Origin: Holdemanella porci
GTDB lineage: Bacteria; Bacillota_I; Bacilli_A; Erysipelotrichales; Erysipelotrichaceae
DNA length: 64,000 bases
Direction: 5' to 3'
Assembly (NCBI RefSeq): GCF_009696075.1
Contig: NZ_VUMR01000003.1
Location: 27,471 to 91,470, forward strand
Position numbers and translations under genes: made by a program. How positions within the stretch are numbered: position 1 is the first letter of the stretch; the number at the start of each line of letters is the position of its first letter. The notes beneath the pieces are model-generated. The model was not told the origin of the DNA, made no database searches, and saw only the letters and a program-made list of their open reading frames with translations. Of the stretch, positions 57,232-64,000 are shown piece by piece.

Positions 57232-58944
57232 ATGAAATTTACAGATTATAAATATGAACATATGGATATTGAAGCTTTGCAGGCACAATTAAAGGCGATT
57301 TGTTCAAAATTACAGAATGCAGCTTCTTATGATGATTTTAAAAATGCGTTTATTGAATTGAATGACGTAAATAAATATATCAACACAAATCAGACTCTTG
57401 TTGAAGTGCGTCATACAGTAGATACAAGAGATGAATATTATACAAAAGAAAATGACTTTTTAAATGAAATGCTTCCCGTATTAAAGGAAGATATTGTGAA
57501 TTGTAATAAGGCTGTAATGGAAAGTTCTTTTGTATCTGAATTAAAGAAAGAAGTACCAGAAACATATTTCTTACAAAGAGAAATGGAAGAGAAATCGTTT
57601 GATCCAATTATCATTCCTGAAATGCAGGAAGAAAATAAATTAGCTTCTAAATACCAAGCAATCATTGCGAGTGCACAAATTGAGTTTGATGGAGAAACAT
57701 ATACTCTTGCTGCTTTAGAAGTAAAGACAAATGATAAAGACAGAGATACTCGTAAACGTGCAATGCAAGCCTATTGGGGATGGTATGACGAACATGCTAA
57801 AGAAATTGGTGAAGTTTATGATCAATTAGTGCATGTGCGTACGCGTATGGCCAAGAAATTAGGATATGAAAACTATATCGAACTTGGTTACTATCGCATG
57901 ATGCGTTTTGACTACAATAAAAATGATGTAGAAAACTATCGTAAACAAGTATTAGAAGATGTTGTTCCATTAGATAATGAGTTGTATGCTCGTCAACAAA
58001 AACGTTTGGGTTATGATACTTTGCATGCTTGGGATGAAAAGTTTGAATTCACTTCAGGAAATCCAGCGCCTAAATATAGTCGTGAAGAATTAGTCAAACG
58101 TGCATTAAAGATGTATCAAGAACTAGATCCTAAAACAGGTGAATTCTTTGAATTTATGACAGAAAGAGAATTGCTAGATCTAGATTCAAAGCCTGGTAAA
58201 GCAGCTGGTGGATATTGTACATTCATTCCAAATTATCAATCTCCATTCATCTTCGCAAACTTTAATCAGACAAGCCATGATGCTGAAGTACTAACACATG
58301 AAGCAGGACATGCTTTCCAAGTATATTCAAGTAAAGATATTTTCCCTATTGATTGTGTATGGCCTACTTATGAATCTTGTGAAATCCACTCTATGTCTAT
58401 GGAATTTTTTACATATCCATGGATGAAATCTTTCTTTGAAGAAGATGTAGATAAATATTACTTCAATCATTTGTCAGGAGCGGTTAAGTTCTTGCCTTAT
58501 GGAGTTTTAGTGGATCACTTCCAGCATGAAGTATATGAAAAACCAGAAATGTCTTGTGAAGAAAGATTGGCTACTTGGAGAAAGTTGGAAAAACAATATT
58601 TGCCTCATAAAAACTATGAAGGTATTGATATTCTAGAAAAAGGTGGATGGTGGATGCGTCAGCTTCACATTTTCATGGATCCATTCTATTATATTGATTA
58701 CACATTAGCTCAAGTATGCGCGCTGCAGTTCTGGGCTCGTATTCAAAAGAATGACAAAAAGGCTTTTGAAGACTATAAACACATTTGTAAGATTGGTGGA
58801 ACATTGCCGTTCAGAAAAATTGTAAAAGAAGCAGGATTAAAGGTTCCTTTCGAATCTGGATGCTTAAAAGATACTGTTCAATTGGTTCGCGAATGGTTTG
58901 AAAAAGCAGATGATTCAATTTTAAAAAAACATCTTGCGATTTGA
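57232..58944 (+). CDS. M3-family oligoendopeptidase (PepF-like)
   Basis: Cytoplasmic zinc peptidase that degrades imported peptides. 570 residues; the zinc motif HEAGH is in LTHEAGHAFQVYSS near residue 354, with the downstream Glu in SCEIHSMSMEFFTYPWM. Length and the text YYIDYTLAQVCALQFW fit M3B oligoendopeptidases. Placed right after the peptide transporter operon; AGGAGA precedes the ATG. Confidence 0.93.
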   Translation: MKFTDYKYEHMDIEALQAQLKAICSKLQNAASYDDFKNAFIELNDVNKYINTNQTLVEVRHTVDTRDEYYTKENDFLNEMLPVLKEDIVNCNKAVMESSFVSELKKEVPETYFLQREMEEKSFDPIIIPEMQEENKLASKYQAIIASAQIEFDGETYTLAALEVKTNDKDRDTRKRAMQAYWGWYDEHAKEIGEVYDQLVHVRTRMAKKLGYENYIELGYYRMMRFDYNKNDVENYRKQVLEDVVPLDNELYARQQKRLGYDTLHAWDEKFEFTSGNPAPKYSREELVKRALKMYQELDPKTGEFFEFMTERELLDLDSKPGKAAGGYCTFIPNYQSPFIFANFNQTSHDAEVLTHEAGHAFQVYSSKDIFPIDCVWPTYESCEIHSMSMEFFTYPWMKSFFEEDVDKYYFNHLSGAVKFLPYGVLVDHFQHEVYEKPEMSCEERLATWRKLEKQYLPHKNYEGIDILEKGGWWMRQLHIFMDPFYYIDYTLAQVCALQFWARIQKNDKKAFEDYKHICKIGGTLPFRKIVKEAGLKVPFESGCLKDTVQLVREWFEKADDSILKKHLAI

Positions 58945-58962
58945 AAAAAGGCTTGCTATAAT
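58934..58962 (+). promoter_or_regulatory. rpmE promoter
   Basis: TTGCGA (58934-58939, within the end of the peptidase gene), a 17-base spacer, perfect TATAAT (58957-58962). Confidence 0.6.
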
Positions 58963-59018
58963 TGTATAGCACTTACTTTGGGTCAATATGACTTAAGGCG
59001 GAAGGAGGATACATCGAT

Positions 59019-59228
59019 ATGAAACAAGGAATTCATCCTAATTATCATAAAGTTAAATGTATCTGTACATCTTGTGGTGCAGAATTCGAAACAGGTAGTA
59101 CAATCAAAGGTGATGAATTACGTGTAGATACTTGCAGTAACTGCCACCCATTCTTCACAGGTCGTCAACGTTTCGCTGCTGCTCAGGGACGTATTGAGAA
59201 ATTTAACAAGAAATATGGTTTGAAGTAG
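59019..59228 (+). CDS. rpmE: 50S ribosomal protein L31 (zinc-binding form)
   Basis: 69 residues beginning [10 protein letters not shown]. Four cysteines ([12 protein letters not shown] ... [12 protein letters not shown]) mark the zinc-containing type A L31, as opposed to the cysteine-free paralogue made under zinc starvation. GGAAGGAGG precedes the ATG. Confidence 0.97.
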   Translation: MKQGIHPNYHKVKCICTSCGAEFETGSTIKGDELRVDTCSNCHPFFTGRQRFAAAQGRIEKFNKKYGLK

Positions 59229-59235
59229 AAATATA

Positions 59236-59269
59236 ATGACAGTGTCAGAAATGGCACTGTTTTTTTTAA
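59236..59269 (+). terminator. rpmE terminator
   Basis: ACAGTGTCA / TGGCACTGT-type hairpin (CAGTG with CACTG as outer stem), followed by eight T. Confidence 0.8.
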
Positions 59270-59381
59270 TTTGGTTATAAAAAAACGCTATTAAAAAATT
59301 AAATATCCTTTAAAATAGGCGTTTAAAGCTTGCTTGGTTATATTAAAATGATTGAATGTACACAAGAAATAACTGTGGTAT

Positions 59382-59410
59382 TTGAAAACTTCTATTGCTA
59401 CGTTTATAAT
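59382..59410 (+). promoter_or_regulatory. Promoter of the aminotransferase gene
   Basis: TTGAAA (59382-59387), a 17-base spacer, perfect TATAAT (59405-59410). It rules out a translation start upstream of about 59415. Confidence 0.75.
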
Positions 59411-59446
59411 AAAGACAATGAATTAAAAATAGAGAGGTGTATTAAA

Positions 59447-60613
59447 GTGAAAAGAGCTAAAAGAATGGATGTATTTCAATCTTCTATATTTACAGAATTG
59501 AAAAATATGAAGCTGGATTATACACAAAGAACAGGAAATGAAACAATTGATTTTTCAGTTGGATCGCCAAATATTGCGCCTGAACCATCTATTATGAAGG
59601 TACTGCAAGAATCAATTATGGTTCCAGAAAACTATAAGTATGCGATCAATGAATTACCTGAAATGAAATCAGCAATCCACGATTGGTATAAGAACCGTTA
59701 TAATGTAGAGCTAACATATGATGAAATGATCTGTCTACAAGGATCTCAAGAAGCTTTAAGTACATTGTTTTTAGCTATGTGTGATCCAGGTGATATTGTG
59801 TTGGTGCCAGATCCTTATTATCCAATTTTTAGTGATGGACCAAAGATTGCAGGGGCTAAAGTTGAATATATGCCTTTGTTGCAAGAGAATAACTATGTCA
59901 TTCAATTGGATCAAATTGATGAAGAAATTGCGAAAAAAGCGAAGATGATGATTGTATCTTATCCAAACAATCCAACTTGTGCTATAGCACCAGATTCATT
60001 CTATGAAGAGTTGATTCAGTTTGCAAAGAAATATGATATTGTAGTTTTACACGATAATGCATATAGTGAACTTGTATTCGATGGTAAAGTAGGAAAGAGC
60101 TTCTTATCTTTTGAAGGAGCTAAAGAAATAGGAATTGAATTGAATTCTTTCTCGAAAACATATGGAATGGCCGGTGCAAGACTTGGTGTATGTGTTGGTA
60201 ATAAAGAAGTGATTGATTGTTACAATACTCTTAAATCAAATATGGATTATGGAATCTTCTTACCTATACAATATGCAGGTATTGAAGCACTAAGACATGG
60301 AGGCGCAAGTATTCACTCAACTTGTCAGGCTTATCAAGATCGAAGAGATGCTCTATGTGAAGCATTCGATGAAGTAGGATGGCATATTAATAAGAGTCCT
60401 GCAACAATGTTCGCATGGGCAAGAATTCCAGATCAATATGAAGATTCATATGCCTTCACAAAAGATTTGATGGAAAAAACAGGTGTTGTCGTTACACCTG
60501 GCCAGGCTTTTGGCGTTCATGGTACTAGATATGTGCGTTTAGCTCTTGTTCAAGATATTGAGGATATCCAAAAAGCGGCAGAAAGAATAAAAAAATCTGA
60601 AATTTTTAAGTAA
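59447..60613 (+). CDS. Class I/II pyridoxal-phosphate aminotransferase
   Basis: 388 residues from the GTG at 59447, which has AGAGAGGTG at good spacing and lies downstream of a clear promoter; a longer in-frame ORF begins before the promoter. Family marks are FSVGSPNIAPEPSIM, the PLP-binding Lys in ELNSFSKTYGMAGARLGVCVG, VSYPNNPTCAIAP and the Arg-type C-terminus GTRYVRLALVQ. It resembles LL-diaminopimelate, aspartate or alanine aminotransferase-like enzymes; the substrate is not resolved. Confidence 0.88.
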   Translation: MKRAKRMDVFQSSIFTELKNMKLDYTQRTGNETIDFSVGSPNIAPEPSIMKVLQESIMVPENYKYAINELPEMKSAIHDWYKNRYNVELTYDEMICLQGSQEALSTLFLAMCDPGDIVLVPDPYYPIFSDGPKIAGAKVEYMPLLQENNYVIQLDQIDEEIAKKAKMMIVSYPNNPTCAIAPDSFYEELIQFAKKYDIVVLHDNAYSELVFDGKVGKSFLSFEGAKEIGIELNSFSKTYGMAGARLGVCVGNKEVIDCYNTLKSNMDYGIFLPIQYAGIEALRHGGASIHSTCQAYQDRRDALCEAFDEVGWHINKSPATMFAWARIPDQYEDSYAFTKDLMEKTGVVVTPGQAFGVHGTRYVRLALVQDIEDIQKAAERIKKSEIFK

Positions 60614-60616
60614 AGT

Positions 60617-60641
60617 GCAAAAATTTGCACTTTTTTTTCGT
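60617..60641 (+). terminator. Aminotransferase terminator
   Basis: AGTGCAAA pairs with TTTGCACT and is followed by eight T. Confidence 0.85.
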
Positions 60642-60651
60642 ATAAGAGTAT

Positions 60652-61819
60652 ATGAAGTGTAATCGATGTCAAAATGAAGATCCTAAATTATTTGCGTATG
60701 ATCATGGAGTTTATTATTGTCGTAAATGCATTGATTTTTCTAGGTTGGAGGTTAATGAAAAAATAAATCCTGTTAAATTGAAGCATAGAACGTGGAAGGG
60801 TAAACCTAAACTTGATTATGAACTTACTGCTTCGCAAAAATGTGCAAGTCACGAAGTATATCAATATTTAAGTAAAGGAAAAGACGTAATACTTTACGCC
60901 AGTACAGGTGCCAGGCAAAACAGAAATTTGTTTTGAAAGTATCTGTGGATATTTAGCACAAGGAAAGAAAGTAGGGTTTGCAATCAGTCGAAGACAGGTT
61001 GTTCTTGAAATCGCAAATCGTTTGCGGAGAGCGTTTCCTGAATTAAGTGTATGTGAAGTGGCTCAAGGATATACCCAAGTTACAGATGCAGACCTTATTG
61101 TATGTACTACACACCAGTTGTATCGTTATCCATATGCCTTTGATTTATTAATTTTAGATGAGTTAGATGCCTTTCCTTTTGTGGGCAACGAAGTACTTCA
61201 GGCCATAGCGAATCAGGCGTGTGTAGGACAAAAACTAATGTTGAGTGCAACACCAGACAAAGAGAGTATGGAACTTGTGAAACAAAAGAAAATAGAGCTT
61301 GTGTGTTTGTTTGAAAGGCCACATAAACACCCATTGATTGTGCCTAAAGTGATACAGGTATCTATTTTAATTCAAGTATGGATTGTAATTTATTTGTGCG
61401 TAAAATTCCAAAAAGAGGGAAAACAAACATTGGTTTTTGTCCCTCGAAAAAATGATGGAAAGTGGATGAAGATGATTCTAAATGTATTCGTAAAGACAGA
61501 TTTTATTCATTCTTCTACACAAAATAAAGATAAAATTTTAGATTGCTTTCGTAATAAAGAATTGAGTGCACTAGTTTGTACCACACTATTAGAAAGAGGA
61601 ATCACGATTCCAAGCGTTCAAGTTGTTGTTTTTAAAGGAGATCATTCAGTCTTTACCACGGCCAGTCTTATTCAGATTTTTGGGCGTGTGGGACGAAGTT
61701 TTAAAGATCCAGAGGGAAAGGGTGTGTGTTTATGTCAAGCTTCAAGCGAATCTATCAAAGATTGTGTGAGTCAAATTACGAAGATGAACGATACTGTTTA
61801 TGTTGCCACAAAAAAATGA
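60652..61819 (+). pseudogene. comFA: comFA, late-competence DNA helicase, frameshifted in Walker A
   Basis: ComFA is the ATPase that helps pull transforming DNA across the membrane. The first frame (60652-60936) has the N-terminal zinc cysteines (CNRCQ ... YYCRKC) and reaches ILYASTGA, then goes out of frame. The second frame resumes as GKTEICFESI from about 60910 and runs to 61819 with DELDAF (Walker B), SATP and GRVGRS. GGTGCCAGGCAAAACA contains one base too many compared with a normal STGAGKTE. So the gene is intact except for a single-base insertion exactly in the Walker A motif. This may be a true lesion or a sequencing error. Confidence 0.88.
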
Positions 61820-62427
61820 GTGAAATTCGCAATTTTGAGATTTTCTTTTATAATGATCTTTTGATATGTCCAGATTGTTCAAAAAATTTCAAGCTACATA
61901 AACAAGTCTATAATATAGATGGTATTCCTTTATATGTTCTCTATGAGTATGATGAGTTTTTAGAGAGGTTGTTTTTTCAATATAAGGAACAAAGGGATGT
62001 TGTATTAAAAGATATTTTTTTGTGTGAACACTTATATTTAAAGAAAACTTTTAAAAAATATTGTGTCTGTACTTTATGTAGTAGTGATGCAAAACGTATG
62101 GAAAGGGGATTTGAACCAGCTATTGAAATGTATTCGTCGTTAGATATTTTTGTTCATTCTCCTTTCTACAAAAAGAAGGATATAAAGCAGTCTTCAGCTA
62201 CAAAATTGCAAAGATCACAAATTAAGAATGTATTGAGCTTGAAACAATTGTATCCATTGCCTAAAAAGAAAATATTGTTGGTGGATGATGTTTGTACAAC
62301 TGGAAGTACACTATTGGCCGCAAAGCAGTTGATTCATCCGGACTGCATGTTTGTTTTAGCGGCACATCCACTTTGGATTTTGGCAAATCAAGAAAACATA
62401 GTGGTCAAATCAAAGGGGTTTTGGTAA
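61732..62427 (+). CDS. comFC: ComFC-like phosphoribosyltransferase family competence protein
   Basis: 231 residues from the ATG at 61732, inside the 3' end of comFA. N-terminal zinc cysteines (CLCCHKK ... CPDCSKNF) and the phosphoribosyl-binding loop ILLVDDVCTTGSTLLAAK near the end. Needed for DNA uptake in competent Bacillota. It is intact although comFA appears broken. Confidence 0.88.
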   Translation: MSSFKRIYQRLCESNYEDERYCLCCHKKMSEIRNFEIFFYNDLLICPDCSKNFKLHKQVYNIDGIPLYVLYEYDEFLERLFFQYKEQRDVVLKDIFLCEHLYLKKTFKKYCVCTLCSSDAKRMERGFEPAIEMYSSLDIFVHSPFYKKKDIKQSSATKLQRSQIKNVLSLKQLYPLPKKKILLVDDVCTTGSTLLAAKQLIHPDCMFVLAAHPLWILANQENIVVKSKGFW

Positions 62428-62454
62428 AATAGTCTAGAAGGGGCGATAGAAGCT

Positions 62455-63804
62455 ATGGATAAGAAAAGAAAGAATGAGAATGATGAGATTTCTCAATTAT
62501 TAGATTCATTTCAAACAAACGAGGAAGATACGTTAGAACAAAAAATGGATCAATTCACAAAGAATCAAACTCGTAGTCGAGTAGAAAAACATAAACCTGA
62601 ACCGGAAATTCCGTTTCAAGCAAAAAAAGAGGAACCTTCACTAGGAGATACGTTTGTGGTTGGATCAAAGGATTTATATGAGCCAAAAGAAGATCTTTCT
62701 GCAACACGTACAGTAATGTGGAATGCGGATGATTTAAAACAGGAAGCAGATTCTACAAATCAAACTGTTGTGATTGATGATGATGAAATTCAGTCTTTGT
62801 TAGAGGAGGGTAAGGGTCCTCAATTAAAAAGAGAAGTAATCAACAAGAAAAAAGAGCCAAGCAAAAAGAAATCAGCACCAAAAAAGAGCCATTCTAAAAC
62901 TGGAATGTATGTTGCCTTAGGTGTTGTAGGTGTATTGTTGGTTTCATTATTGATATTTGGTGGTATGAAACTAATGACTGGTGGATTGTCTAGTTCTGAT
63001 GAAAAAACATCGGAGGTTCAAAAGAAGAATTACCAGGAATTATTAGATTTTGCAAACAACTATGATGATTTATCTTCAAGTGACCAAAAGAAAATTATTG
63101 ATTTTGAAAGTAAATATAACAGTTTAACGCGTAAACAAAGAGAAAAGATTGATGAAATCTTAGAAGAGGCTACCGGTAAAACTTTCAATGAATTACTTGC
63201 GAGTGCAAATAAGAAGACAAGTACGAAAAAAGACAACAACAACACTGAAATTGCTGAAAAGAAAGCGCAGTTGAAACAAAAAATCAATGATCTTAAAAAG
63301 CAGTTGTTGAGTGCACAATCAGAATTAGAAAATGCACAAAAGGCACAATCTGATGCTCAAAGTGATGTCGATTCATTACAGTCTCAGATTGATTCTGCAG
63401 GTGGTGGTGTAAGCGATGCTCAAAGTGCTGTAATTAGTGCACAAGCGGATTACGATAATGCACAAAGTGCGCTACAGGCATGTGAGAATCGTCGTAGTGA
63501 ATTGGAGCAAATTCCAAATAGCCAATTAACGCAAGATCAATATACAGAGTTACAGCAATTATATGCTGAACATCAGGGATTGGTTGATAATGTAAACACA
63601 ACAAAATCGGCTTTGGCTAATGCAAAATCGGCATTAAGTGCAGCACAAAAGAATTCGGATACTTCTTCTTTACAGAATAAGTTAAAATCAGCAAAGACGA
63701 AATTGGATAGTGCAAATTCAGATGTAACAGATGCACAGTCAAAAATAGATTCATTGAATTCTCAAATCAATGATTATCAAAATCAATTGAATCAATTAGA
63801 TTAG
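62455..63804 (+). CDS. Membrane-anchored coiled-coil protein, unknown
   Basis: 449 residues. Residues 1-150 are charged, cytoplasmic and probably disordered; 151-175 are one membrane helix (MYVALGVVGVLLVSLLIFGGM). After it comes a Ser/Asp/Lys-rich stretch (residues 180-265). From about 270 to the end are heptad coiled coils rich in Ala, Ser, Gln and Asp (KAQSDAQSDVDSLQSQID; SKIDSLNSQINDYQNQLNQLD), presumably outside the cell. There is no catalytic motif. It could be a wall or division scaffold; the family is not recognised. Confidence 0.75.
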   Translation: MDKKRKNENDEISQLLDSFQTNEEDTLEQKMDQFTKNQTRSRVEKHKPEPEIPFQAKKEEPSLGDTFVVGSKDLYEPKEDLSATRTVMWNADDLKQEADSTNQTVVIDDDEIQSLLEEGKGPQLKREVINKKKEPSKKKSAPKKSHSKTGMYVALGVVGVLLVSLLIFGGMKLMTGGLSSSDEKTSEVQKKNYQELLDFANNYDDLSSSDQKKIIDFESKYNSLTRKQREKIDEILEEATGKTFNELLASANKKTSTKKDNNNTEIAEKKAQLKQKINDLKKQLLSAQSELENAQKAQSDAQSDVDSLQSQIDSAGGGVSDAQSAVISAQADYDNAQSALQACENRRSELEQIPNSQLTQDQYTELQQLYAEHQGLVDNVNTTKSALANAKSALSAAQKNSDTSSLQNKLKSAKTKLDSANSDVTDAQSKIDSLNSQINDYQNQLNQLD

Positions 63805-63861
63805 ACAATACAAAATGTATTGTCTCAGACTGTTGACAAAGTGACTGTCGACAGTCTTTTT
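63803..63861 (+). terminator. Tandem hairpins ending the coiled-coil gene
   Basis: AGACAATACA / TGTATTGTCT (63803-63825) is followed by GACTGTTGACA / TGTCGACAGTC (63828-63856) with five or six T. Confidence 0.8.
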
Positions 63862-63881
63862 AAAATCTGATAAAATATCTG

Positions 63882-63929
63882 TGGCAGAAACGTACTTCAT
63901 AAACCCAAAAATAGTCGACGTTTCTGCCA
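63882..63929. promoter_or_regulatory. Perfect 12-base inverted repeat, possible operator or leader hairpin
   Basis: TGGCAGAAACGT (63882-63893) and ACGTTTCTGCCA (63918-63929) are exact complements with 24 bases between. It lies between a terminator and the next gene, without a T tract. Confidence 0.6.
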
Positions 63930-63981
63930 TTTATTATGCCAAAAATGATATAATTATAGAGGGTTTATGGAGGATATCACA

Positions 63982-64000
63982 ATGGCTATGACTAACAGAA
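63982..64000 (+). CDS. Start of a further gene, cut by the window end
   Basis: ATG at 63982 with GGAGG at 63969-63973 upstream and a TATAAT box at 63949-63954. Only MAMTNR is visible, too little to identify. Confidence 0.5.

Overview
The window is AT-rich, low-GC Gram-positive chromosome centred on the replication origin. Gene content and order (dnaA-dnaN-yaaA-recF-gyrB-gyrA on one side of the origin, rpmH-rnpA-yidC-jag on the other, then pth-mfd-rqcP, ywiB-argS-rpoE and rsmG-parA-parB) are those of Bacillota. The compactness, the absence of sporulation genes beside mfd and the overall gene style suggest a non-sporulating Erysipelotrichia-like member; that placement is inferred, since there is no rRNA gene to anchor it.

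Left of the origin (1-22566) most genes are on the minus strand. From the left edge: a truncated mutS; a rodA/ftsW-type gene on the plus strand; NAD kinase; a CYTH-domain protein; an unfamiliar HTH plus coiled-coil protein; and a 630-base non-coding tract studded with the palindrome TTCATATGAA. Then come recR and dnaX (dnaX carries a perfect parS site), an IS200/IS605-family element (tnpA, tnpB, probable guide-RNA end) inserted between dnaX and tadA, the small SRP RNA, and serS. The serS upstream region has been rebuilt: a serine-type T-box lies about 800 bases away, separated from serS by a tnpB-like remnant and a second structured RNA. Next are a decayed XRE-type regulator and the gyrA, gyrB, recF, yaaA, dnaN and dnaA block.

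The origin lies at about 22570-22960, with DnaA boxes and diverging promoters. To its right almost everything is on the plus strand: an intact FemAB-type aminoacyltransferase and a broken second copy; rpmH-rnpA-yidC-jag; pth-mfd-rqcP-nudix-HD hydrolase; ywiB-argS-rpoE; a teichoic-acid export and polymerisation cluster (tagG/tagH-like ABC exporter, tagD, three CDP-glycerol glycerophosphotransferase-type proteins); an isoleucine-type T-box controlling a YkvI-like transporter; a small alarmone synthetase and a DUF4230 protein (minus strand); rsmG-parA-parB; glmS behind its self-cleaving ribozyme; a complete oligopeptide ABC transporter; an M3 peptidase; rpmE; an aminotransferase; a frameshifted comFA with comFC; and a membrane-anchored coiled-coil protein.

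Together the genes cover initiation, clamp loading, supercoiling and segregation of the chromosome (dnaA, dnaN, dnaX, gyrAB, parAB and parS), DNA repair (mutS, recF, recR, mfd), wall building (rodA-like, FemAB, glmS, teichoic-acid genes) and peptide uptake and breakdown (opp genes and the M3 peptidase). The most unusual region is 4833-6016: a DNA-binding coiled-coil protein next to a dense array of one palindrome, close to oriC and parS. This could be an undescribed chromosome-organising or anchoring system.
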